From the NCBI GenBank assembly GCA_019429185.1, contig JAHYJH010000013.1:1-48198 (forward strand): a stretch of 48,198 bases of DNA, written 5' to 3'. Source of the stretch: Vicingaceae bacterium. Lineage in GTDB: Bacteria > Bacteroidota > Bacteroidia > Flavobacteriales_E > Vicingaceae. Numbering within the stretch: position 1 is the stretch's first letter; each line of letters starts with the position of its first letter. The notes beneath the pieces were generated by a model, which did no database searches, was not told where the DNA came from, and worked only from the letters and a program-made list of their open reading frames with translations. A program made the position numbers and the translations under genes. This document shows positions 9,316 through 17,364 of the stretch, piece after piece.

Positions 9316-9828
9316 ATGCGTGTAATTAAAGTAATTGCTGAAAATAAAAATGAATATAAAGTCGAGATAGACAAAAACACATTGAAAGGCAAATTGAACA
9401 ACGAATTGTTTTCTTGGAATGTGATAAAAATAAAACCCCATCTTTTTCATGCTATAAAGGATAATAAATCTTACAATTTGGAATTGTTAAAACTCAATCG
9501 TGATGAAAAAACTGTTTTTGTAAAAATAAACGGTGTGAAGTTTAAAATGCAATTGCAAGATAAATACGATGAATTGCTACATCTGTTAGGAATGGATAAT
9601 TTATTAACCACCAAAGTTGCTGAACTAAAAGCTCCTATGCCCGGATTGGTACTTTCATTACTTGCAAAAGAGGGAGAAACTGTTCAAAAAGGAGATACAT
9701 TACTTATTTTAGAAGCCATGAAAATGGAAAATGCAATAAAATCGCCAACTGACGGAGTAATTAAAAGCATTTCGGTTAACACGGGCGAAGCGGTTGAAAA
9801 AAATCAGTTGATTCTTAATTTTCAATAG
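9316..9828 (+). CDS. Biotin carboxyl carrier protein of an acyl-CoA carboxylase
   Basis: A 170-residue carrier protein. The C-terminal half (about residues 103-170) is a biotinyl/lipoyl domain with the biotinylation motif EAMKMEN, biotinyl-Lys being residue 136. The N-terminal half resembles the carrier-proximal region of propionyl- or acetyl-CoA carboxylase alpha chains. It is thus the stand-alone carrier type, distinct from AccB at 36542-37042. The partner biotin carboxylase and carboxyltransferase are not adjacent. An in-frame TTG at 9280 would add 12 residues but overlaps the -7 element. The next gene starts 3 nt after the stop, so it likely leads an operon. Confidence 0.88.
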   Translation: MRVIKVIAENKNEYKVEIDKNTLKGKLNNELFSWNVIKIKPHLFHAIKDNKSYNLELLKLNRDEKTVFVKINGVKFKMQLQDKYDELLHLLGMDNLLTTKVAELKAPMPGLVLSLLAKEGETVQKGDTLLILEAMKMENAIKSPTDGVIKSISVNTGEAVEKNQLILNFQ

Positions 9829-9831
9829 ATT

Positions 9832-10590
9832 ATGAAAAATAAAATTTGGTTTCTTTCTTGTGTTGTTGTAATCTTTTTTTCGTGCAATACTGAAAAGGAA
9901 AACAATCCAGATAGCTATCAGAACAACAAAGAGCAATCGGAAAACCTTCAACTGATTGAACCAAAAATAGATAAAGAAATTAAAAATTACATTGTTAATG
10001 AAATTTCGCTTACAGAAATTAAAACACAATCCTATCCAGAAGCTTCACTTTCATTAAAACCCCAGCCCTTTAAAGAAGGATTAAATGCCCTTCATTTTAC
10101 TATTGAAAACAACCAAAATTTTAGCATAACAACTATTCAAAATAATTATACCATTCAAACACACACCTCTACGATAGTGGAGCAAGAATTTTTAGCAGGA
10201 AACAATGTTTTTTTAGCTTTTTTAACCGATAAAAACAAGCTGGCTATCAAAACCAACAAAGCAACTTTTTTGGAAAACATTGTACTTTTTGACGAACCTG
10301 TTTTCAACACAAAAACACCTCATTTGTTTTATTATTTACCTCAAAACAACCAACCTATTTTAGATTTTTGCTTGGTAAATACTTCTCTTGATGAGCTTGG
10401 TAATCAGCTGGAAGTTACCATTAATGAAACCGTTTTTTACATCAAAAAATGGGCTGCTTACCAAATAGAAGGATTGACAAAAAAAGAAAATACCATTCGT
10501 TTGCGTTTGTTGGATAAAAATAAGCAGTTAATTCCTGGCCCTTTTAATGATTCTGGAGAACGTAGTTTTACAATCAATTTTAATCCATAA
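9832..10590 (+). CDS. Hypothetical lipoprotein
   Basis: A 252-residue protein with a lipoprotein signal: a hydrophobic stretch followed by lipobox FFSC with Cys at residue 18, then an Asn/Glu/Lys-rich linker to about residue 45. The remainder alternates hydrophobic and polar residues in a beta-rich pattern. No catalytic motif or known family was recognised. It starts 3 nt after the biotin carrier gene and precedes a small membrane protein, so co-transcription is likely. A functional link to carboxylase activity is not evident. Confidence 0.7.
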   Translation: MKNKIWFLSCVVVIFFSCNTEKENNPDSYQNNKEQSENLQLIEPKIDKEIKNYIVNEISLTEIKTQSYPEASLSLKPQPFKEGLNALHFTIENNQNFSITTIQNNYTIQTHTSTIVEQEFLAGNNVFLAFLTDKNKLAIKTNKATFLENIVLFDEPVFNTKTPHLFYYLPQNNQPILDFCLVNTSLDELGNQLEVTINETVFYIKKWAAYQIEGLTKKENTIRLRLLDKNKQLIPGPFNDSGERSFTINFNP

Positions 10591-10606
10591 TACAAATTAC
10601 TTTTTT

Positions 10607-10822
10607 ATGTCAATTACTAAAAATAAACAATCTTCTCAAAGTCCAATTTCAAGAGCTGAAGACAATAAAAATTTCAAAGTAAATCGAAATTTAATTATTG
10701 TTTTATTTTCAGTAATCATTTTCATAAGTATTCTCTTATTTGGACTCTTCTTTTTTTTAGTTAAAAGCGACACATCAACACATAATCAGATTGAGCATAT
10801 ACAAATCAATAATAGCAAATAG
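10607..10822 (+). CDS. Small single-pass membrane protein
   Basis: A 71-residue protein with a polar N-terminal 26 residues, one long hydrophobic segment (about residues 28-52, rich in Ile, Leu and Phe) and a short polar tail. The frame is open from 10547, but the ATG at 10607 avoids overlap with the lipoprotein gene and gives a sensible N-terminus (MSITKNKQ). QueG follows within a few bases. Function unknown; the clean topology and tight spacing argue it is real. Confidence 0.6.
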   Translation: MSITKNKQSSQSPISRAEDNKNFKVNRNLIIVLFSVIIFISILLFGLFFFLVKSDTSTHNQIEHIQINNSK

Positions 10823-10825
10823 GTT

Positions 10826-11794
10826 TTGATAAAACCGAGCAAATTTTTACATAACACTTTATTTTTGTCAAAAAATTACTCAAATACGATCAAACAAAAA
10901 GCTACGGAATTAGGCTTTTCTTTTTGCGGTATTTCAAAAGCTGAATTTTTAGAAGAAGAAGCTCCCCGACTTGAAAAATGGCTTTCCAACAACATGCACG
11001 GTAATATGCAATACATGGAAAATCATTTTGAAAAACGTTTAAATCCCACCAAACTAGTGGAAGGAAGCAAATCGGTTATTTCACTAATGTACAACTATTT
11101 CCCTGAAAAAGAACAACAAGACAACACGTATAAAATCAGTAAATACGCTTACGGACAAGATTATCACTTTATTATAAAAGATAAACTTAAAACCTTTTTA
11201 CAACTATTAATTGATGAAATTGGAGAAATTAATGCCCGTGTTTTTACCGACTCAGCACCAATTTTAGAAAGAGCTTGGGCAAAAAAAAGCGGATTAGGTT
11301 GGATAGGAAAAAACACCATGCTCATCAACAAAAAACAAGGCTCTTTTTTCTTTTTAGCAGAAATTATTTTAGATGTAGAACTACAATACGATACACCTAT
11401 AAAAGATTATTGTGGTTCTTGCACAGCTTGCATTGATGCTTGTCCGACCAATGCCATTTTACCTAATAATGTAATTGACGGAAGCAAATGTATTTCCTAC
11501 TTCACCATAGAATTAAAAGATGAATTGCTGTCAAAAGAACACACTAAAAATTTTAACGACTGGATTTTTGGTTGCGACATTTGTCAGGATGTTTGCCCTT
11601 GGAACAGGTTTTCAACTCCGCACCAAGAGCCACTTTTTGCTCCCGACAGCAGATTGTTAAACTACAGCAAAAAAGAATGGGAAGAAATTACGCAAGATAT
11701 TTTTAATGAAATTTTTAGAAAATCTGCCGTAAAAAGAACCAAATTCAGCGGATTAAAAAGAAATATAGAAGTCGTTTCGAAAAATAAAATTTAA
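10826..11794 (+). CDS. queG: Epoxyqueuosine reductase QueG
   Basis: Cobalamin- and iron-sulfur-dependent reductase that converts epoxyqueuosine to queuosine in the tRNA wobble position, the last step of queuosine synthesis. Two ferredoxin-type 4Fe-4S clusters are visible: [12 protein letters not shown] near residue 195 and [10 protein letters not shown] near residue 250. Upstream, [20 protein letters not shown] and GWIGKNTM match conserved QueG segments. No ATG lies near the expected N-terminus. The frame opens at TTG 10826; TTG 10865 ([12 protein letters not shown]) would give an N-terminus closer to the family, so the start is uncertain. At 322 residues it is family-typical. Confidence 0.92.
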   Translation: MIKPSKFLHNTLFLSKNYSNTIKQKATELGFSFCGISKAEFLEEEAPRLEKWLSNNMHGNMQYMENHFEKRLNPTKLVEGSKSVISLMYNYFPEKEQQDNTYKISKYAYGQDYHFIIKDKLKTFLQLLIDEIGEINARVFTDSAPILERAWAKKSGLGWIGKNTMLINKKQGSFFFLAEIILDVELQYDTPIKDYCGSCTACIDACPTNAILPNNVIDGSKCISYFTIELKDELLSKEHTKNFNDWIFGCDICQDVCPWNRFSTPHQEPLFAPDSRLLNYSKKEWEEITQDIFNEIFRKSAVKRTKFSGLKRNIEVVSKNKI

Positions 11795-11806
11795 TAGCTA
11801 AAGCAA

Positions 11807-12607
11807 ATGCAATTTCAATGGTTTAAAGACTTTATAAATGGTGAATATATTAATCATGCTGCAATTTTAATACCTGTTAAAATTAATAATAATGATTGCT
11901 TCATCCAACTCGATACTGGAACTAAATCAAGTATTATCTATAAAGATGCTCTTACTTCTTTTACTACTAATGAGGGTAAAAGCAATAATTTACACTTGAA
12001 TTTTGTTTGTGAATACAAAACCCACCAATTAACTTTTAAAATTGACAATGAAACTAATTGTGAAGTTTTCAATAATATTCCTATAATAGGTTTGTTAGGT
12101 CTTGATTTTATTTTAGCTCAACCTCTTTTATCTATTGATTTTTTGAATCAAAATATCTCTTTTGGTAATTCTTTATTATTCGAAAATAATCCTCATTCAT
12201 CTTTTCCATTTGAAATAAAAGGCGGTTTCATAAGTTTTGAAGTACCCATAAATAATAAAAATTACTGTTTAATGTGGGATTCGGGAGCTTCATTTATTGA
12301 TTTATTTGGAACTAATGATTTTTGGGAATTATTATCAGGTCAAAGAACTGCTAACAAAAACATTGATTCAATATCATTATCAGGTGCCTATGGAAGCACT
12401 CATATTCTTTTAAAGCATAAGGTTATTGTTTCTTTTTCACTTTTCAACAAAGAAATGAAAGGCAAAAATATTTATTGTAACAAAATTTATTCACCACTTA
12501 CCGATTTATCCTTAATTGAAATTGACGGACTTATAGGAAATACACTTTTTTTAAAAAATACGATAACACTTGATTTTAAAAATAAAACACTTTTAGGTAA
12601 TTGGTGA
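11807..12607 (+). CDS. Retropepsin-like aspartic-protease-fold protein
   Basis: A 266-residue protein without a signal peptide. It has two half-domains: QLDTGTKSS with Asp36 followed by IIGLLGLDF near residue 97, and MWDSGASF with Asp158 followed by IDGLIGNTLF near the C-terminus. Paired D-[ST]-G plus hydrophobic-hydrophobic-G motifs are the signature of a two-lobed pepsin-type or duplicated retropepsin fold. Both aspartates are present, so activity is possible. No ortholog with known function was recognised. It follows queG by 12 nt and is convergent with the sirtuin gene, with 13 nt between stop codons and no obvious terminator. Confidence 0.6.
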   Translation: MQFQWFKDFINGEYINHAAILIPVKINNNDCFIQLDTGTKSSIIYKDALTSFTTNEGKSNNLHLNFVCEYKTHQLTFKIDNETNCEVFNNIPIIGLLGLDFILAQPLLSIDFLNQNISFGNSLLFENNPHSSFPFEIKGGFISFEVPINNKNYCLMWDSGASFIDLFGTNDFWELLSGQRTANKNIDSISLSGAYGSTHILLKHKVIVSFSLFNKEMKGKNIYCNKIYSPLTDLSLIEIDGLIGNTLFLKNTITLDFKNKTLLGNW

Positions 12608-12620
12608 CTAACCACTTTGT

Positions 12621-13319
12621 TTAAACTTTCTCTTTTAAAGACATCAGCTGATTAACCAACTCAGCAACACCCTCTCCTGCTTTCTTTTGTATAAATTGGA
12701 TGTTGTTTTCTAAAAATGAAGCAGGTTTTTTTGGATCTATTAAATATTTCACGCAATTAGCAGAAACAAAATTAAGAATGTTAGCTGCTGGATAAACATT
12801 TAGCGAAGTGCCAATAACTATCAAAACAGCAGCATTTTCACAAACTTTTGCTGCTTCCATCATATTCGGTACAGGCTCTCCAAACCAAACCACATGCGGA
12901 CGAAGTTGGTAACCTTTCGGACATTTATCTCCTAATTTTAATGCAGGTTTTTTCCAATCATAAAGCTCATCATCAAAAGTGCTACGAGCTTTTAAAATTT
13001 CTCCATGGAGATGCAACACTTTTGTAGAACCGGCTCTTTCATGTAAATCATCAATGTTTTGAGTAATAATTTGAACATCAAAATTTTGCTCAAGCAAAAC
13101 AAGTGATTGATGAGCTTGGTTTGGTTGTGCTTTCAACACCTGTTTTCTTCGTTCATTGTAAAAATCTAATACCAATCTCGGGTTTTCATTCCATGCTTCA
13201 GGAGTTGCTACTTGCCGTATATCATGATTTTCCCACAAGCCATCACCATCTCTAAAAGTTTGGATACCACTTTCGGCACTTATTCCGGCACCTGTAAAAA
13301 CCACAATTTTTTGTTTCAT
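12621..13319 (-). CDS. cobB: SIR2-family NAD-dependent protein deacylase
   Basis: A 232-residue sirtuin that removes acyl groups from lysines using NAD+. The NAD-binding motif GAGISAESGI is at residues 10-19, QNIDDLH at 87-93, the catalytic His in HLHGE is residue 105, and FGEPVP follows. Tyr54 and Arg57 form the YxxR pair that marks class III sirtuins preferring succinyl or malonyl lysine. Oddity: the zinc-ribbon region holds only one cysteine (GDKCPKG) rather than four, so structural zinc is probably absent. This is inferred from sequence only. Confidence 0.88.
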   Translation of the reverse strand: MKQKIVVFTGAGISAESGIQTFRDGDGLWENHDIRQVATPEAWNENPRLVLDFYNERRKQVLKAQPNQAHQSLVLLEQNFDVQIITQNIDDLHERAGSTKVLHLHGEILKARSTFDDELYDWKKPALKLGDKCPKGYQLRPHVVWFGEPVPNMMEAAKVCENAAVLIVIGTSLNVYPAANILNFVSANCVKYLIDPKKPASFLENNIQFIQKKAGEGVAELVNQLMSLKEKV

Positions 13320-13343
13320 GGGAATTTTTTAGAAAAACGGCAC

Positions 13344-13511
13344 TACAGGATTAAGAGTGAAGTTCTTTTATAAAAACAAATATACACTTAAACACAAATT
13401 GACATAAAAAATTTACTACAAACATACTAATTGTGGCTAAAACCATATAAGTTGATTACGATTTATTACCCCGACCTTTTAGTAAAAAAAATATTCACTC
13501 TTAATCCTGTA
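13344..13511. repeat. Perfect 17-nt inverted repeats 134 nt apart
   Basis: TACAGGATTAAGAGTGA at 13344-13360 is the exact reverse complement of TCACTCTTAATCCTGTA at 13495-13511. The enclosed DNA is AT-rich, with no coding frame. A related TTAAGAGT sequence recurs near 41345 beside another repeat, so this may be a remnant of a dispersed inverted-repeat element. Confidence 0.6.
13377..13384 (-). promoter_or_regulatory. cobB: Candidate -7 element of the sirtuin gene
   Basis: On the minus strand TATATTTG matches TAnnTTTG, about 58 nt before the ATG. No -33 TTG at ideal spacing. The proposed leader contains one arm (13344-13360) of a long-range 17-nt inverted repeat. Confidence 0.4.
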
Positions 13512-13525
13512 ATTCCAAAATATCA

Positions 13526-13569
13526 AAAAAATATGCCACTAAGACACAAAATCACAAAGAAACACAAAG
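13526..13569. repeat. 44-nt direct repeat, copy 1, with an imperfect inverted partner
   Basis: Identical to 13651-13694. It contains GCCACTAAGACACAAAATC followed by ACAAAGAAACACAAAG. The following 13575-13610 (CTTAGTGAAAC through CCTTTGTGGCA) is an imperfect reverse complement, so copy 1 can form a long irregular hairpin. This resembles the ACACAAAG-type intergenic repeats scattered in many Bacteroidota genomes. Confidence 0.75.
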
Positions 13570-13650
13570 AATTCTTAGTGAAACTTCCTGCCTTCGAGCC
13601 TTTGTGGCAGAAATTATTCAGCAATCCGAACAGTAACAAAAAATAAATAA

Positions 13651-13694
13651 AAAAAATATGCCACTAAGACACAAAATCACAAAGAAACACAAAG
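13651..13694. repeat. 44-nt direct repeat, copy 2
   Basis: Identical to 13526-13569 over all 44 nt but without the inverted right half, so it looks like a partial copy of the same element. Confidence 0.75.
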
Positions 13695-13767
13695 CTAATG
13701 TTAGTTCAAGAACTTTACAAATTTTTCTTTCAACCTTATCAAAAAACATTTATTTTTAAAAAATATG

Positions 13768-13775
13768 TAGCTTTG
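13768..13775 (+). promoter_or_regulatory. Candidate -7 element of the DUF4293 gene
   Basis: TAGCTTTG matches TAnnTTTG, 17 nt before the ATG at 13792. The -33 region is A/T-rich without a clear TTG. Confidence 0.4.
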
Positions 13776-13791
13776 CCAAAACTAAAAAATT

Positions 13792-14268
13792 ATGATACAA
13801 CGTATTCAAAGTTTGTTTTTATTATTAGTTGCTCTTTTAGGGATAGTATTTTCTTTCGCGCCAATAATAGAACTTATCGACTATGAAAACTTCTTTACAA
13901 TGAATGCTTATTACGTTTTCATTACAGAGGAAAATACACACGAAATCGTTTTTAAAAATATGGGCGTAGGGGTATTAGCTGGAATCATTACGCTTTTAGC
14001 TACTTATATTATTTTTATTTATAAAAACAGAGGCTTACAATTAAAGCTTTCTAAATTGATTCTTTTGCTTTTAGCACTAAAATTAGTTGCTATTTTCATT
14101 TATAGCGAAGCCGCTACATCTAAGATTACAACCAACGAAGAGCATCTTCTAATCAATTACAAAATTGGTGTTTTTATTCCCATCATTTCATTGCTTTTTA
14201 CTTACCTCGCCATTTATTTTATTAAAAAAGACGATGAGTTAGTTCGTTCAGCCGATAGACTAAGGTAA
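13792..14268 (+). CDS. DUF4293 family membrane protein
   Basis: A 158-residue integral membrane protein with four hydrophobic segments (about residues 5-25, 60-80, 86-105 and 124-145). The opening MIQRIQSLFLLL and the closing KKDDELVRSADRLR are characteristic of DUF4293, a Bacteroidota family of unknown function. The length is typical. The gene stands alone on the plus strand behind a candidate -7 element. Confidence 0.85.
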   Translation: MIQRIQSLFLLLVALLGIVFSFAPIIELIDYENFFTMNAYYVFITEENTHEIVFKNMGVGVLAGIITLLATYIIFIYKNRGLQLKLSKLILLLLALKLVAIFIYSEAATSKITTNEEHLLINYKIGVFIPIISLLFTYLAIYFIKKDDELVRSADRLR

Positions 14269-14338
14269 AATACTTATCAACAAAAGCAACCCCTACTAGG
14301 TAATTTTCGTCAAGTGTTGAAAAATATACTTATTTTTT

Positions 14339-14371
14339 TTTGCATCTAAATTATGTTTTTAATTACATTTG
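14339..14371 (+). promoter_or_regulatory. Promoter of the tail-fibre-like gene
   Basis: TTTG (14339-14342), a 21-nt spacer and TACATTTG (14364-14371) fit the Bacteroidota -33/-7 pattern. The predicted leader is about 50 nt and ends at the ATG at 14427, which supports that start over the upstream in-frame codon at 14340. Confidence 0.55.
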
Positions 14372-14426
14372 CTTGATTAGTTACAATTTAGAAAATAAAT
14401 TCATTTACAAACATAACTTTTTTATC

Positions 14427-15974
14427 ATGAAAAAAATTATCCTTTTCGCAGTTGTTTTTCAATTTGCATTATTCAATTTAAACGCACAAAATATTGGTAT
14501 TAACGCAACTGGAGCAGCACCTGCTGCAAGTGCTGGTTTAGATGTAAATTTCACCAATAAAGGACTACTAGTTCCAAGAGTTGCTTTAACAGCTCTTAAT
14601 GCTGCTGGACCAATTGCTGCCCCTGCTACATCATTATTAGTTTACAACACCGCAACTGCTGGTGTAGCTCCTAACAACGTAACTCCAGGTTATTATTATT
14701 GGGGAGGTGCTGCTTGGGTTAGAGTTTCAACAGGAGGCGATGATTGGAAAATTACAGGTAACGCAAATACTACATTTGGAACACATTTTTTAGGAACCAC
14801 AAATGCTCAAGGTGTTGATTTTAGAACCAACAACATTATACGATTAAGAATACCTAATGCCAATCAGGTTCATGCTAATTCCAACGGAACAGCTGCTCTG
14901 CCTTTTTATTCAAGAAGTACAGACCCGAACACCGGAATGTATTTTAGTGCTGCAGACCAATTAAGTTGGTCAACTGGTGGTGTTGAAAGGTTGCGACTAA
15001 GAAATGTACAATTAGCTACTACTTTTAATGGTACTGCTGCTACACCTGCCTATTCATGGACTACTGATGTTAATATGGGAATGTATAGAATAGGTACTGA
15101 TATTTTAGGGTTTTCTACGAATGGGGTGGAGAGAATGAGGATAATTGCTAATGGTCAAGTTGGAATAAATACACCTGCTCCTGTAGTTGGAGATCTTGTT
15201 TCTACAGTTGCTGCTGCTGGAAGAGAATGGGCAATTAATGGATACAACGCACTTACTATCGGTAGTAGTATTTATGGAGAAATTAATAATAATACAAATG
15301 TATATTCAACAATAGAGGGGTTCAAAACTGGGACTCCAGCTAATGGTGGTGGAGTATTTGGTATAGGATATGCTTTTGGAACAATAGGGTTAGCCAATAG
15401 TGGAGGAACTGCTTATGGAGGCTATTTTTCAACTAATTTTGGAGATTTTGCTTATGTTGGTGGTTGGAATGGTGCTTCTCGTAAAATTATTGGAGTAGGC
15501 ACAGTTGGCACTATCATTAATGATTTAAATAACAACAGAGTATCTATGTGTGCCCCTGAAGCACCAGAAGTGTTATTTATGGATTATGGAGTTGGTCAAT
15601 TATCAGGAGGAAGAACACATATTGAAATTGACCCTATTTTAGCTAAAAATTTACATGTTGATAAAAATCATCCAATTAAAATTTTTGTTCAATTAGAAGG
15701 TGATTGTAATGGCGTATATGTTACCAATAAATCTGCAACAGGTTTTGATGTAATCGAATTAAACGGAGGAACATCAAATGTTAGTTTTTCATGGAGTTTA
15801 GTAGGTAATAGAGCAAATGAAGTTTATTCTTATTCGAATGGAACAACTCGAGTTTCTGATTATGCTTCGGAAAGATTCAATCCAGCACCTCCCTATATTA
15901 AACCAAAAACAAAGTCTGGAATTGAAAATGAAATTCAAGTTGAGAGTATTACAACAAGCTCTGTTAATAATTAA
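14427..15974 (+). CDS. Secreted tail-fibre-like repeat protein, probably frameshifted at its C-terminus
   Basis: A 515-residue protein as read. A signal peptide ends FNLNAQ. Residues of about 20-120 resemble the N-terminal region of Bacteroidota surface proteins that precedes fibre repeats. Two copies of a phage-tail-fibre-like module follow, PxYSxxTDxNxGMY...LxxSTxGVERxRI, the second leading into GQVGINTP. The middle is Gly/Asn/Thr-rich, like a beta-helical shaft. This frame ends SITTSSVNN at 15974, while the +1 frame from about 15945 reads straight into a coiled coil ending at 16053, the usual C-terminus of such proteins. The ATG at 14427 is chosen because it starts a good signal peptide downstream of the promoter. 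A T9SS gene follows 5 nt after the coiled-coil stop. Confidence 0.7.
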   Translation: MKKIILFAVVFQFALFNLNAQNIGINATGAAPAASAGLDVNFTNKGLLVPRVALTALNAAGPIAAPATSLLVYNTATAGVAPNNVTPGYYYWGGAAWVRVSTGGDDWKITGNANTTFGTHFLGTTNAQGVDFRTNNIIRLRIPNANQVHANSNGTAALPFYSRSTDPNTGMYFSAADQLSWSTGGVERLRLRNVQLATTFNGTAATPAYSWTTDVNMGMYRIGTDILGFSTNGVERMRIIANGQVGINTPAPVVGDLVSTVAAAGREWAINGYNALTIGSSIYGEINNNTNVYSTIEGFKTGTPANGGGVFGIGYAFGTIGLANSGGTAYGGYFSTNFGDFAYVGGWNGASRKIIGVGTVGTIINDLNNNRVSMCAPEAPEVLFMDYGVGQLSGGRTHIEIDPILAKNLHVDKNHPIKIFVQLEGDCNGVYVTNKSATGFDVIELNGGTSNVSFSWSLVGNRANEVYSYSNGTTRVSDYASERFNPAPPYIKPKTKSGIENEIQVESITTSSVNN

Positions 15975-16053
15975 GCAGGAAGCTCAAAATGAAAGAATAG
16001 ATGCCTTAGAACAACTAATTTTAGAATTACAAAAAGCTATTGAAACTAAATAA
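15945..16053 (+). pseudogene. Out-of-frame coiled-coil C-terminus of the preceding protein
   Basis: In the +1 frame this stretch encodes LQQALLIIKQEAQNERIDAL and continues to a tail ending AIETK and TAA at 16053. It is a heptad-like amphipathic helix of the kind that closes fibre-like Bacteroidota proteins. The simplest explanation is a one-base insertion between about 15905 and 15955, or a sequencing error. Programmed frameshifting cannot be excluded, but no slippery heptamer is evident. Confidence 0.6.
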
Positions 16054-16058
16054 ACACC

Positions 16059-17354
16059 ATGAAAAAACTACTTCTCATATCGCTGTTAACATTACCAATA
16101 ATTGGCTTTTCCCAAGCCCGCCTGGTATTTAACAACGGTGGCTACATCAACATCGAAAACAATGCTTATTTGGTAATAGATAATGGAGCTGCCAATGCAG
16201 TTACGCTATTAGGTACTGGTGGAAATATTTTATCAGAAAGCGAAACGGATTTGGTAAAATGGAATATTGGAGCTAACACAGGGCTACACAGAGTGCCTTT
16301 TACTAATACTAATTTGGTAAAAGTACCTGTAGATATTAATATTACTACTGCCGGAAGTGCCGGAGGAAGTTTGTTACTTTCTACGTATAGAACCAACAAC
16401 ATGAACTTGCCTTGGCCTGCTGTTGCTCCTGCTGTTACCAATATGTGTTCTCAAACAATAGGAACTGATGCTTCCCTGTTTGTGGTGGATCGTTTTTGGC
16501 GTATTGATGGAGCTAGTTATGGTACTAAGCCTGGCTCAACCATGAGTTTTGGCTATGATTTTACCAACGAAGCAGGAGGAACAAACACAATTATCGAAGC
16601 AAATCTTCAAGCACAACGCTTTAATCCAACAACTGGTTCAGGAAATACACCTTGTCCTTTTCCGGCAACACCTCCAGGGCCTGGTGGTAATTGGGAAAAT
16701 ATATTGTTCGGAACAGTAGATGTTGTTAATAATAGGGTAAACAATGCGGTAGTGTCGTCAGCTAATTTATTTAAAGATTGGATTTTAGTAGATAACTCTA
16801 CGCCTCTACCTGTAACATTAGCAAGTTTTGATGCAACTTGCGAAGGAAACGCAACGGTTCTTTCATGGGCTACATTATCAGAAATTAGTAATGATTATTT
16901 TAGTATTGAAAAAAGTTACAATGCTGTTGATTTTTTTGAAATTGGAAGAAAAATAGGAGCAGGAAGTAGTAATTCTTTCAACACCTATTCTTTCATTGAT
17001 AATAACACAACAAATGAAATTGCTTACTACCGTTTGAAACAAGTTGATTTTAATGGTCAATTTGAGTATTTTAATATTGTGGCAACTAACTGTGGAAAAA
17101 CAACAAATTTTGATGTTAATCAGGTTGTTTTTTCAGATGATCAGTTAGGCCTAAACATTTCTATTTCTGAAGATGAAGAGTTTCAGCTTTATTTATATGA
17201 TGCATTAGGAAAAATTATTACCTCAAAAAAACTAACTGTAACTAAAGGATTTAATCCAATTCAATTAGATAGAATACATTTAAGTAGAGGTGTTTATATG
17301 CTAAATATTGTTGGTGAGAAAAACCACTATTCTACCAAGGTATTTAAACAATAA
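16059..17354 (+). CDS. Secreted protein with a T9SS C-terminal sorting domain
   Basis: A 431-residue protein: a signal peptide (MKKLLLISLL to GFSQ), an N-terminal beta-rich domain (about 20-250), a domain starting LPVTLASFDA with WATLSEISNDYFSIEKS and YYRLKQVDFNGQFEY (about 250-345), and a C-terminal type A sorting domain (about 355-431) with YDALGKII and LSRGVYMLNI and ending KVFKQ. The arrangement is standard for T9SS cargo, with the C-terminal domain removed as the protein is attached or released at the surface. The function of the N-terminal domain is unknown. It lies 5 nt after the frameshifted fibre-like gene, suggesting a shared transcript. Confidence 0.85.
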   Translation: MKKLLLISLLTLPIIGFSQARLVFNNGGYINIENNAYLVIDNGAANAVTLLGTGGNILSESETDLVKWNIGANTGLHRVPFTNTNLVKVPVDINITTAGSAGGSLLLSTYRTNNMNLPWPAVAPAVTNMCSQTIGTDASLFVVDRFWRIDGASYGTKPGSTMSFGYDFTNEAGGTNTIIEANLQAQRFNPTTGSGNTPCPFPATPPGPGGNWENILFGTVDVVNNRVNNAVVSSANLFKDWILVDNSTPLPVTLASFDATCEGNATVLSWATLSEISNDYFSIEKSYNAVDFFEIGRKIGAGSSNSFNTYSFIDNNTTNEIAYYRLKQVDFNGQFEYFNIVATNCGKTTNFDVNQVVFSDDQLGLNISISEDEEFQLYLYDALGKIITSKKLTVTKGFNPIQLDRIHLSRGVYMLNIVGEKNHYSTKVFKQ

Positions 17355-17364
17355 AACAAAATTA

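Larger units (their letters stand above)
13320..13791. other. Repeat-rich spacer without a supported gene
   Basis: This 472-nt stretch holds the sirtuin leader, a pair of 17-nt inverted repeats, two identical 44-nt direct repeats and the upstream region of the DUF4293 gene. Short open frames at 13431-13646 and 13698-13886 run through the repeats or overlap the DUF4293 gene and have no protein-like character. Confidence 0.7.

Noticed and set aside
10860-10867. TATTTTTG overlapping the alternative queG start
   Set aside because: It matches the -7 consensus, but no -33 element fits and the gene lies inside a tight operon; a chance match in AT-rich DNA is more likely.
13431-13886. Two short plus-strand frames (13431-13646 and 13698-13886)
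   Set aside because: They run through the 44-nt repeats or overlap the DUF4293 gene and encode no recognisable or protein-like sequence.
16166-16441. Minus-strand 91-codon frame
   Set aside because: Antisense to the T9SS cargo gene, which has a signal peptide and a sorting domain.
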